This document shows, piece after piece, positions 1-6,116 of a stretch of 7,456 nucleotides of DNA. Below the pieces are notes generated by a model. It ran no database searches. It saw only the letters and a program-made list of their open reading frames with translations, and had not been told where the DNA came from. This DNA comes from Planctomycetota bacterium. GTDB lineage: Bacteria; Planctomycetota; Phycisphaerae; Sedimentisphaerales; SM23-30. Numbering within the stretch: the stretch's first letter is position 1; the number at the start of each line of letters is the position of its first letter. The stretch spans positions 1 through 7,456 of the forward strand of contig JAKQBU010000183.1 of the NCBI GenBank assembly GCA_029573975.1, written 5' to 3'. A program made the translations under genes and the position numbers.

Positions 1-187
1 CCACCTCCCCCGGAAACTTCTCCTGGAACTGATTGGCCTGCCCCGCCAGGGCAAACTCCCCGCAACTGCCGTCCGCCTGCCCGATCTGCCAGATCACTTC
101 TACCGCCGCATCACCATAAGAAACTCCCGCCAAACAGCTTAGCCATAATAACGAAATAAGCCAGACGACCGTTTTTCTTTCCAACAT
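1..187 (-). CDS. N-terminus of a secreted protein, probably carbohydrate-active (partial)
   Basis: Only the first 62 codons are present; the gene runs off the left edge. It starts with ATG at 187-185, with a GAGGT Shine-Dalgarno match about 7 nt upstream. Residues 1-26 form a signal peptide: a basic start (LERK), a hydrophobic core near residues 7-22 and a plausible cleavage site around SYGDA. Cys18 is preceded by WLS, a poor lipobox, so ordinary export is likelier than lipoprotein anchoring. The mature part opens with VIWQIGQADGSCGEFAL (residues 31-47). From memory, similar WQIG-x-x-D-x-S-x-EF openings start large secreted lyase or hydrolase-like proteins of Planctomycetes and Lentisphaerae. 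No catalytic domain is visible, so the enzyme class is open. It lies 60 nt after the glycoside hydrolase on the same strand and is probably co-transcribed with it. That it is a real exported gene is fairly sure; the carbohydrate role is inferred. Confidence 0.72.
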   Translation of the reverse strand, partial: MLERKTVVWLISLLWLSCLAGVSYGDAAVEVIWQIGQADGSCGEFALAGQANQFQEKFPGEV

Positions 188-247
188 GCACAACCTCATT
201 CTTTCTTATGATACCTAAAACCAATAAACACATATTTTCACAAACAC

Positions 248-745
248 TCATTCGGCCCGCAGCACCGCTACTTCAGTTCCCCAGGCCGGCAGTTCCTGAT
301 TCACTTTCACCATACCCTCCTCAACACGGCAGCCGGGCTTATCCGTCTGATAGGACCTGGCTGGATCAAGCCCCATTTTACCAAGCTCCATCTGGCCGCT
401 GATCGAACGGGGCTGATCGGAAAGATTAAACATATTGACCACCACCGCCTGCTGGTCGGGCAGGACATGCAAATGAATCTCTTCATTGATTCCGTAAAAA
501 TCACCCCGTTTGAAGAACGTTTCCAACTGGCGATACTTTTTCATCGCCGCCAGATGGGCCGCGGTCACCTTCGGGTCGGCATGGTCGCCCCCGATCCCCA
601 GGTGCCGGCACGTAGAGGCGTACCACCAGAGCGAGAGGCAATGTTCATTATCATCGCCCAGGTTGATATGCAGATACAGGGGGACGTTGCAGGCCAGATC
701 ATAATAATAAGCTGCGGTACTCAGGCCGGTCTTAATATTTTTCAT
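248..745 (-). CDS. C-terminal part of the glycoside hydrolase, downstream of an in-frame UAG
   Basis: This 165-codon frame is in the same reading frame as the 716-codon hydrolase upstream, separated only by UAG and two codons (Glu, Pro). It continues that protein directly: AFELM-stop-EPMKNIKTGLSTAAYYYDLACNVPLYLHINL reads as the last strand and helix of a TIM barrel. From about residue 85 a small beta domain follows (HLHVLPDQQAVVVNMFNLSD, ending AWGTEVAVLRAE), typical of the C-terminal sheet of clan-D and related hydrolases. It has no signal peptide and no complete fold. As a separate product it would stay in the cytoplasm and probably be inactive. An AGGA lies 4 nt before the ATG at 745-743, so independent restart is possible but poorly spaced. 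It ends with TGA. The best reading is the tail of a broken or read-through gene, not an independent enzyme. Confidence 0.7.
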   Translation of the reverse strand: MKNIKTGLSTAAYYYDLACNVPLYLHINLGDDNEHCLSLWWYASTCRHLGIGGDHADPKVTAAHLAAMKKYRQLETFFKRGDFYGINEEIHLHVLPDQQAVVVNMFNLSDQPRSISGQMELGKMGLDPARSYQTDKPGCRVEEGMVKVNQELPAWGTEVAVLRAE

Positions 746-751
746 CGGTTC

Positions 752-754
752 CTA
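752..754 (-). other. In-frame amber (UAG) codon splitting the glycoside hydrolase
   Basis: On the minus strand the codons read GAG CTG ATG TAG GAA CCG ATG AAA, with the same frame open on both sides, so no indel is needed. The context ELM-x-EPM and the single-base distance from TGG suggest a former tryptophan codon, consistent with aromatic positions in clan-D barrels as I remember them. The six complete reading frames in the window end in TGA (four) or TAA (two), and none ends in TAG. That leaves a point mutation, a sequencing error, suppression or recoding all possible; a point mutation or error is the simplest. Confidence 0.85.
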
Positions 755-2902
755 CATCAGCTCGAAGGCCCAGTTATCATCATAGCTGCCCTCCAACCCA
801 TATTTATAATAGACCGGGGTGGCCCGCACAAAGGAACCTCCGGCCATCATGTCATGCATTTCAATCAGGACGTTCGGGAAGCGGCGATGAATGCGGCGGG
901 CCAGATCGATACAGGCGTCCATGTGGTCTTCATAGGTAAAGGGGATCGGGTGGCCGTGGGAAGGATCGACGCAGGGATTGAACCAGGTTCCGTCGAACAT
1001 CAGGAAAGTAACCCCATCCTGACAAAGGGCCAGCAGCCGTTTCTCCGCTTCATCCAGAAAACTGCGGGAAGCCATACAGATTAAAGCACCGTCATTGGCC
1101 GGTATCATATTCGGCTTTTCATTTTCCACGGTTTCCCCTGTGGGCTTTGCCTCATATACCTGCACTTCGTCAATACGTGGCGAATCTCCTTTTTTGGTCT
1201 TATTAATTACAATCCGAACATGACGAGCCGGGCAGGGGGTAAATTTCACCTCATTCACGATTTGCAGAGACTGCTGGCTGACCTGGGCGACTTGCACAAA
1301 ATCCTCCGGCTGATCGGTTTTGTCGCTGACCAGTATGGCATAGTCCGTCACCTGGCGGTCCCGGAACTGTATTTGCTGGTCATTGCTGAGACAGACCGAA
1401 TTGATCTCATACGTTGCTCCCAGGTCCAGTTGAACCCAGGAGGACTCTTGGTCGGCTACCCAGCTATTCGAGTTACCATACCGGCCGTCAATCAGATGCT
1501 CCACCTTGTGGATGTCGTAGCCAACAACGGTACCGGAGGCTGTGGCCCGGACGCCGTCCAGCCGGGCTAGATTTCGGCGGCCCTCTTTGGATTTCGGTGC
1601 ATTTACAATGTCCCAAACCATTCGGCGGCAGGAAACGGGCCATTCATTTACATTCAAAGGCCCCATCAGCAGACCGGGATCGGAGGCCCACGGCGGCATG
1701 GGAGTGTGAAGAGAAACGGCCAGATTGTAATCCTTTCGGATGCGCTTGACAAACTCGGCAGGATCCCCCAGCCACTCACTGCCCCAGAGGAAGGAACCGA
1801 AGGTGGTATCCCAGCCGGGATCCAGGTAGAGCGCCTCACAGGAAAAATCACGGGCCTTGGCGGCCTCCTGCAATACGCGGTCCAGGGTGTAGTTGTCCTT
1901 GCGGTCGTTCCAGGCCCCCTCCATATTATAAAGCTGATTCCAGTGCACCGGCGGATTGAAACCGGCGGGGAACCGACAGTTTTTCTCATCCAGCATGTCT
2001 CGATAGGCATAGGCACAATCCTGATAATCACCCGGCACGTGCTGATAACGCGTCAGGCCCAGTTCCAGGGTTCGGCCGTTTTCGAATCGATCCAGGGCGG
2101 ACAATACCATCGAATCCCTGCAGACACCGCCAAAGCGAAGGCTGGAACCATTCTCCTGGGAAACGGGAGTCAAAAAGCTAAAGATCAAATTGTCCTGATT
2201 GAAGCTGAAGATTCCAAAGGAACCATCGCCATGGCGCCAGGCCCAGGCGTCCGAGAGATAATGTTTTCCGGGTACTTGTCCCGGAGGCCAGCCGCCCACC
2301 CGAAAAACCCGGCCTTCCTGCGTCAGAAGATGTTCGATGGTGAAATCATTGCGATACCCCTGCGAGTCCGTGGACCGATGCAGGAAAGGGATCGCCATAA
2401 AATGGTCCTGAGCAAAGGAAGGCAGAACCTGACCGCCCGCCTCCGCCACCTTGATCTGCATCCTCGATTCAAACTCACGCAAACACACCGTAGAACCGGT
2501 TTGATTGGTAAGTTTGATTTGCTCCTCCACATACGGTTTGTCCTTCGGCACTCGGAAGATTTGCTCAAACTCCAGGCCGGCCAGTTGCCCCGTAACGGAA
2601 ATCCGGTCGCCCTGAGATTGGATTTTCACACCCTCTAGCCGGGAATATACTTCTTCGCCGTTTTCGTGCGTACGAACGGCCCGATAGATATAGGGACCAT
2701 CACTGCGATACAGATCCGCCTGCTTGTCGTAGAAACGAACCATCACCTCGGAACCATCTTGGAATACTTCCAGGGTAAAATTTTCGTTCGAGGCTTTACT
2801 GCCGGCGGCCCCTGCCATCCCCGGAGCCGTAACCAGCAGAAGCAGCCACACCAAAACACTAACAATACGATCTTTATTGGATAACAATGTTCTGTCCTCC
2901 AT
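752..2902 (-). CDS. Secreted clan-D (GH36-like) glycoside hydrolase with inserted F5/8 type C domain, ended by in-frame UAG
   Basis: Residues 1-33 are a signal peptide (hydrophobic core 13-27, AGA-A cleavage region), so the protein is exported. Residues 40-300 form a beta-rich N-terminal domain like the supersandwich of GH36-type enzymes. The TIM barrel starts near 318 (PPVHWNQLYNMEGAW), continues through ALYLDPGWDTTFG (357-369), is interrupted by a discoidin domain at about 444-585, and resumes at 605 (GALICMASRSFLDEAEKRLL). FLMFDGTWF (633-641) places Asp637 where clan-D enzymes carry the nucleophile. SYDDN (706-710) is a candidate for the general acid; both residue roles are inferred. The frame stops at UAG just after WAFELM and resumes in frame for about 167 codons, so this product lacks the barrel's end and the C-terminal sheet. 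The likely activity is alpha-galactosidase or a related exo-glycosidase; substrate unknown. ATG at 2902 has only AGG as a ribosome site, whereas GGAGG inside the ORF favours TTG at 2887. It lies 50 nt after the transporter gene. Confidence 0.82.
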   Translation of the reverse strand: MEDRTLLSNKDRIVSVLVWLLLLVTAPGMAGAAGSKASNENFTLEVFQDGSEVMVRFYDKQADLYRSDGPYIYRAVRTHENGEEVYSRLEGVKIQSQGDRISVTGQLAGLEFEQIFRVPKDKPYVEEQIKLTNQTGSTVCLREFESRMQIKVAEAGGQVLPSFAQDHFMAIPFLHRSTDSQGYRNDFTIEHLLTQEGRVFRVGGWPPGQVPGKHYLSDAWAWRHGDGSFGIFSFNQDNLIFSFLTPVSQENGSSLRFGGVCRDSMVLSALDRFENGRTLELGLTRYQHVPGDYQDCAYAYRDMLDEKNCRFPAGFNPPVHWNQLYNMEGAWNDRKDNYTLDRVLQEAAKARDFSCEALYLDPGWDTTFGSFLWGSEWLGDPAEFVKRIRKDYNLAVSLHTPMPPWASDPGLLMGPLNVNEWPVSCRRMVWDIVNAPKSKEGRRNLARLDGVRATASGTVVGYDIHKVEHLIDGRYGNSNSWVADQESSWVQLDLGATYEINSVCLSNDQQIQFRDRQVTDYAILVSDKTDQPEDFVQVAQVSQQSLQIVNEVKFTPCPARHVRIVINKTKKGDSPRIDEVQVYEAKPTGETVENEKPNMIPANDGALICMASRSFLDEAEKRLLALCQDGVTFLMFDGTWFNPCVDPSHGHPIPFTYEDHMDACIDLARRIHRRFPNVLIEMHDMMAGGSFVRATPVYYKYGLEGSYDDNWAFELM
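1148..1573 (-). other. F5/8 type C (discoidin, CBM32-like) domain nested in the hydrolase barrel
   Basis: Residues about 444-585 of the hydrolase show the usual order of this fold. NLARLDGVRATAS comes first, then the ligand-side stretch VEHLIDGRYGNSNSWVAD, then SSWVQLDLGATYEINSVCL, then YAILVSDKTDQPEDFVQV, and finally ARHVRIVINKTKKGDSPRIDEVQVYE. Domains of this family bind terminal galactose, glucuronate or similar sugars on cell-surface or matrix glycans. Here it is inserted inside the catalytic barrel rather than attached at an end, with a polar linker (about residues 586-603) returning to the barrel. It probably positions the enzyme on a polymeric substrate. The family call is firm; the ligand is unknown. 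Confidence 0.85.
2885..2899 (-). promoter_or_regulatory. GGAGG ribosome site favouring a TTG start for the hydrolase
   Basis: GGAGG lies just inside the ATG-started frame, 8 nt before TTG at 2887-2885. Starting at TTG gives a compact signal peptide (fMet-LSNKDRIVSVLVWLLLLV). The ATG at 2902 has only a weak AGG 5 nt upstream. The sequence cannot settle which start is used, but the TTG is better supported by spacing. Confidence 0.5.
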
Positions 2903-2952
2903 AAACCTGTTTATTTATTAAAGATTCCAGCCGGAAAGTATTTTTTTCTCTT

Positions 2953-3987
2953 TCAGCTTAAAGAATTTCCGAACGCCATAATCACCGTCGCGATAATCAA
3001 AATCACAATCGCCAGATAAATTTGCGTGCGCGGCCTGCCGCTCACGCCCCGCCATTCCCCGCTGAGAAAACCCAGTCCCTGCGCCCCCAGCATCATCGTG
3101 GATTGCTGGATACCAAAACCGACCGAAGCTCCCAGCACTCCCAGACACAGCATCCCTTTGCCCAACAGAGCGCTGGGGATAAAAAACAGCAAACCATATA
3201 ACAGCGATAATCCGATTTCCCGGCCGCTTCTGGCCAGAACACCCCAGCTTTTATTTTTGCTCATCAGATAGGCCGGATACAAGGCATTTACCAACGCCGC
3301 TCCCGGCAAAACCACGGCCCAGACCGCAATACTGGCTGGGTAAGGCTTGGCACCATGGTCCAGCATAACCCGGATGATCGAATCCTGGCTATAGGCAAAG
3401 GCAAAACTCCATCCGGTGGATAGTGCCCCCGCCAAAACCACCATAATCAAACCCACGAAAAAACCTCCCGGATGCCGGGCCTGGGTCTGCTGGGCCTTCT
3501 CGCGGCCAAAACCGGAAAGGGAGGCAAAATACACCCCCACCAGCATCACCGCCACACCGCACAACACAGTAATCCCGGCTTTGGAGTTCAGTTCCGGCGC
3601 CTGGGCAAACGCACCAGAGGCCTTGATAATCATCGGAACCACCACTCCCACACAGGAAGCCACCCCTACCAGAATCCCATAGGTCAGGCTTACCCCAATC
3701 CGCACAAAACAAAGCAGCGCCAATACCTGGGCAATCCCCCAGCAAAGAGAAAACAGATTGGCTTTTACCAGCAGAAGGGAATCGAGCTGGCGCAAAGCGG
3801 AAAACACATTCGGGCACAGAATCAGGGTAATGATCCACGGAATCACAATCAATGAAAACAACATGGAAACAAACGCAAAATGCTCATATCGGAATTCCCG
3901 CATGAGCTTCAAAGGCCACGGGCTGGTGCCCATCACTACCCCCGCTAAAACCGTCAGAACGATCCCCGTGATTACCGCATCTTGCAT
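2953..3987 (-). CDS. RhaT-family sugar/proton symporter
   Basis: At 344 residues this has the same length as E. coli L-rhamnose/H+ symporter RhaT and about ten predicted membrane segments (roughly 4-22, 38-58, 73-95, 100-121, 138-155, 174-198, 218-239, 258-278, 279-306, 321-341). It acts in the inner membrane. Family-like stretches are WGIAQVLALLCFVRIGVSLT (83-102, against WGIGN...RYLGMS in RhaT), GGFFVGLIMVVLAGALSTGWSFAFA (174-198) and the C-terminal GEWRGVSGRPRTQIY (310-324, against KEWNNAGRRPVT). Many residues differ, so the substrate may not be rhamnose; similar proteins occur in loci for other sugars, and I give no gene symbol. The start is well supported: AAGGAG at 4000-3995 lies 7 nt before the ATG. 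It ends in TGA. It follows the second dehydrogenase after 110 nt and precedes the hydrolase by 50 nt, which fits uptake of a sugar released outside the cell. Confidence 0.87.
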   Translation of the reverse strand: MQDAVITGIVLTVLAGVVMGTSPWPLKLMREFRYEHFAFVSMLFSLIVIPWIITLILCPNVFSALRQLDSLLLVKANLFSLCWGIAQVLALLCFVRIGVSLTYGILVGVASCVGVVVPMIIKASGAFAQAPELNSKAGITVLCGVAVMLVGVYFASLSGFGREKAQQTQARHPGGFFVGLIMVVLAGALSTGWSFAFAYSQDSIIRVMLDHGAKPYPASIAVWAVVLPGAALVNALYPAYLMSKNKSWGVLARSGREIGLSLLYGLLFFIPSALLGKGMLCLGVLGASVGFGIQQSTMMLGAQGLGFLSGEWRGVSGRPRTQIYLAIVILIIATVIMAFGNSLS

Positions 3988-3999
3988 GGCTGCACTCCT

Positions 4000-4018
4000 T
4001 GACCAGCATGGCAGGTCA
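4000..4018 (-). promoter_or_regulatory. Imperfect 19-bp palindrome overlapping the transporter's Shine-Dalgarno
   Basis: On the minus strand this reads TGACC-TGCCATGCT-GGTCA. The outer arms match over 5 bp, and an inner GC-CAT-GC pairs again. The right arm ends on the first A of AAGGAG. It could be a regulator binding site or an RNA hairpin affecting translation of the RhaT-like gene. A palindrome of this quality could also arise by chance. Confidence 0.35.
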
Positions 4019-4050
4019 TTCGCCTGTTAAATCTTTTATCCGCCCGCGGC

Positions 4051-4063
4051 AGATATGTTATCT
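4051..4063. repeat. Short perfect dyad AGATA-TGT-TATCT
   Basis: Two 5-bp arms pair exactly around a 3-bp spacer, upstream of the transporter gene. The size and symmetry would suit a winged-helix operator half-site pair. It does not clearly match the GT-N-AC core usual for FadR-type GntR regulators, so the link to the regulator at the right edge is speculative. Confidence 0.3.
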
Positions 4064-4068
4064 TTTGC

Positions 4069-4093
4069 TTTTTGCTATGTAGTTTTTGCTATG
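4069..4093. repeat. 11-bp tandem direct repeat (TTTTTGCTATG twice, 14-bp period)
   Basis: The copies are at 4069-4079 and 4083-4093, with a third partial TTTTGCT at 4064-4070. The repeat lies just after the stop of the second dehydrogenase. It may be simple slippage in AT-rich spacer DNA or part of a regulatory site; nothing in the sequence decides. Confidence 0.55.
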
Positions 4094-4097
4094 GTTA

Positions 4098-4928
4098 TCA
4101 GACTCCGCTATAGGCATTAAATCCCCCATCGACCGGAATCACCGAACCAGTAGTAAAAGAGGACGAATCGCTCAGCAGCCACAAAACCGCGCTGACAAAT
4201 TCCTCTGCCTCGCCAAAGCGATTCTGCGGAACGCTGGCCAGAATTTTCTTTGCCCGTTCCGTTTTCTCGTTTTTCTCATCAATCAGCAGAAACCGGTTTT
4301 GTTCCGCCAGGCAAAACCCCGGCGCAATGCAGTTCACCCGGATCGCCTTCGAATAGTTCTGGCACATATGCACCGCCAGCCAGGCCGTAAAATTCACCAC
4401 CGCCGCCTTGGCCGCCGAATACGAAATCACCCGCGTCAGCGGCCTCAGCCCCGCCACCGAGGCAATATTCAGGATCGATCCCCGCTCCTGCTTGATAATT
4501 TCCCGGCCGAATACCTGGCAGGCTAATATCGTCCCCAAAATATTCAAATCAAACACCGATTGGATCGCCTCCGCCGTCAGATCAAAGAAGGTCAGGGTCT
4601 CGGAAGTAATCGCATTACTCCGGCCGCCGCCCGCCCCGTTGATCAAACAGTCGATCCGGCCATAGTAACTGATAATCGCCTCCCGCGCCTCTTCCAGGGA
4701 ACCCCGGTCCTGCACATCTGCCTTCAAGGCAATCGCGCAGTTCCCCTCTTTCAGAACCGAACTGGCCGCCTTCAGCGCCTTGTCCGAATCGATATCCAGA
4801 ACCGCCACCCGCGCACCGGCCCGGGCTGCACCGCCGGCCATCGCCCCGGCCAGACAGCCACCCCCGCCGGTAACCACCACCACCTTGTCTTTCAGCGAAA
4901 ACAAATTTTCCAAAAACGTATTAACCAT
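4098..4928 (-). CDS. SDR oxidoreductase, D-mannonate oxidoreductase (fructuronate reductase)-like
   Basis: This is a 276-residue classical short-chain dehydrogenase. The cofactor motif is VTGGGGCLAGAMA (19-31), and Asp45 at the end of the second strand points to NAD(H). NGAG is at 97-100 and Asn129 lies in DLNILGT. The catalytic set is Ser157, Tyr170 and Lys174 in IASVAG...ISYSAAK. The acidic-sugar subgroup shows in FFDLTAE, RPLTR (162-166), APGFCLAEQNRFLL (202-215) and the C-terminus PVDGGFNAYSGV, which resembles the SDR-type UxuB/YjmF of Bacillus. These enzymes interconvert D-fructuronate and D-mannonate in the cytoplasm. Related sugar acids are also possible, and no UxuA or UxaC partner is in the window, so the substrate is unconfirmed. 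The ribosome site is weak (GAAG only), and the gene starts 4 nt after the M24 gene's TGA, suggesting translational coupling. It ends with tandem TGA TAA stops. Confidence 0.88.
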   Translation of the reverse strand: MVNTFLENLFSLKDKVVVVTGGGGCLAGAMAGGAARAGARVAVLDIDSDKALKAASSVLKEGNCAIALKADVQDRGSLEEAREAIISYYGRIDCLINGAGGGRSNAITSETLTFFDLTAEAIQSVFDLNILGTILACQVFGREIIKQERGSILNIASVAGLRPLTRVISYSAAKAAVVNFTAWLAVHMCQNYSKAIRVNCIAPGFCLAEQNRFLLIDEKNEKTERAKKILASVPQNRFGEAEEFVSAVLWLLSDSSSFTTGSVIPVDGGFNAYSGV

Positions 4929-4932
4929 AGCT

Positions 4933-6114
4933 TCAGTTCATTTCCTTACTGACGGTGCTCAGCACATCTGCTCCTTTGGGTCCTACCGCCACATTATCCT
5001 CCACTCGCATCCCGCCGAATCCCGGGATATAGATCCCCGGCTCGACGGAGGTAATCATCCCCTCCTGCAAAAGCTGCTCATTCGACGGGTGCAGCAGCGG
5101 AGGAAACTCGTGATACCGCCAGCCCACCCCATGTCCGGTCACATGAATAAAATACTCACCATAACCCGCACCTTCGATAATCTTCCGCGCCGCCTGATCC
5201 ACCTCGCTCATCTTCACCCCAGCCCGGATCCGCTCGATGGCCGCCAGTTGGGCCGTTAAAACCACATTATAAACTTCCCGCTGTTTCTGATTCGCCCCCC
5301 CAGCCACCAGCACCCGGGTATTATCCGCCCAGTACCCATCCGCCACCACCCCCAGCTCCAGCAGTACAATATCCCCTTTTGCAAACGGACGGTTCGTCGT
5401 AATCTCAAAGGGCCGCCACCCCCGCTCGGTCCCCGCCCCCGAAGAAACCTGGGCAAACGCCCGCGCCGACCGCATCCCCTTATAACCGCTGCCGCGAATC
5501 GCTATCTCGCTATTGACCTGGGCCGCCAGTTCGATCTCCGTCATCCCCACCCGCAGATTCTCGCGAAACCATGCCAAACCAAAACCCGCAATCTCGTTGG
5601 CAATCCGGAATTTTTCCACCTCTGCCGGCGTTTTGCAAAGCCGCATGCCGTTTATAAACTCCGTCGCATCTTCCAGCTTCGCCCCCGACAGCGCCTGCAT
5701 TACCAACTCCCGGCTGGCCCGAACCGGCACACTGGGTTCGCCCAGATTCAGCGGCGGTGCGATCCCTTCAAAATTTTCTTCGATACCTATCTTGCCTTTG
5801 GCAATGCCGAACCGGGTGCAGATACTTTTTATCGAGTCCCGCACCTGCTGCCCAACATCCGGAGCTTTGAGATGCGCCCATTCATAGGCAGCAAAATCCG
5901 TAATCCCATCCGCCTCCGCTTCGGCGGTTTCACAAGCCGGGATAATCAGGCAGCTTTGCCCTTCCCGGCTCATCACAATCCAGGTAGTCCCGCTCAACGG
6001 CCACCAGCCCGACAAAAACAGCACATTTTCCGGCAGCCGGCAGATCAGGCCGTCCCAGTGGTGTTCCGTCATCGCTTCCCGGATCCGTTGGATTCTTTTG
6101 GCATCAACCGGCAC
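4933..6114 (-). CDS. M24-family protein (Xaa-Pro dipeptidase/creatinase-like)
   Basis: At 393 residues it has the two-domain M24 layout: a creatinase-type N-terminal domain (about 5-150) and a pita-bread C-terminal domain (about 163-385). The metal-site sequence is LLELGVVADGYWADNTR (251-267), HVTGHGVGWRYHE (324-336), SVEPGIY (356-362) and RVEDN (370-374). It supplies Asp264, His328, Glu358 and Glu372, with His335 as the usual second active-site His. The position normally held by the first Asp ligand (DxG) is Glu253. The family cleaves Xaa-Pro bonds with two metal ions, but metal-free members such as creatinase hydrolyse C-N bonds in small molecules, so the reaction here is open. The GTG start is supported by GGGAGGA 6 nt upstream, inside the end of the preceding gene. 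It is cytoplasmic with no signal peptide. It sits 2 nt after one SDR gene and 4 nt before another, so it very likely belongs to the same pathway. Confidence 0.88.
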   Translation of the reverse strand: MPVDAKRIQRIREAMTEHHWDGLICRLPENVLFLSGWWPLSGTTWIVMSREGQSCLIIPACETAEAEADGITDFAAYEWAHLKAPDVGQQVRDSIKSICTRFGIAKGKIGIEENFEGIAPPLNLGEPSVPVRASRELVMQALSGAKLEDATEFINGMRLCKTPAEVEKFRIANEIAGFGLAWFRENLRVGMTEIELAAQVNSEIAIRGSGYKGMRSARAFAQVSSGAGTERGWRPFEITTNRPFAKGDIVLLELGVVADGYWADNTRVLVAGGANQKQREVYNVVLTAQLAAIERIRAGVKMSEVDQAARKIIEGAGYGEYFIHVTGHGVGWRYHEFPPLLHPSNEQLLQEGMITSVEPGIYIPGFGGMRVEDNVAVGPKGADVLSTVSKEMN

Positions 6115-6116
6115 GC

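Larger units (their letters stand above)
3988..4097 (-). promoter_or_regulatory. 110-nt spacer upstream of the transporter with two dyads and a direct repeat
   Basis: This is the longest gap in the block. In transcription order it holds a TAA directly after the TGA of the dehydrogenase (tandem stop, 4100-4095), an 11-bp direct repeat (4083-4093 and 4069-4079), a dyad AGATA-N3-TATCT at 4051-4063, and a 19-bp imperfect palindrome at 4000-4018 that touches the ribosome site. I found no convincing -35/-10 pair and no hairpin followed by a T run. An internal promoter or operator is possible but unproven. Confidence 0.4.

Noticed and set aside
1..187. Lipoprotein signal at Cys18
   Set aside because: The residues before Cys (W-L-S) do not fit the lipobox, and a standard cleavage region follows at SYG-DA.
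188..247. Promoter in the AT-rich gap before the left-edge gene
   Set aside because: No -35/-10 pair with acceptable spacing could be defended; the AT-richness alone is not evidence.
743..754. Frameshift as the cause of the split hydrolase
   Set aside because: The two parts are in the same frame: stop codon, two codons, then ATG. A single nonsense codon is enough, with no insertion or deletion.
467..1084. Open frame of 205 codons on the plus strand spanning the amber codon
   Set aside because: It is antisense to the hydrolase. The minus frame gives clear barrel and beta-domain sequence, while the plus frame has no family features. It does not explain the UAG.
1706..2638. Open frame of 310 codons on the plus strand
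   Set aside because: It lies wholly antisense to the glycoside hydrolase, shows no recognisable domain and has low-complexity, Arg/Gln/His-rich composition typical of a shadow frame in GC-rich DNA.
2903..2952. Possible terminator or operator between transporter and hydrolase (TTCC-AGCC-GGAA, AT-rich flank)
   Set aside because: The arms are only 4 bp with a single extra mismatched pair, and no T run follows the hairpin in the direction of transcription. Too weak to call.
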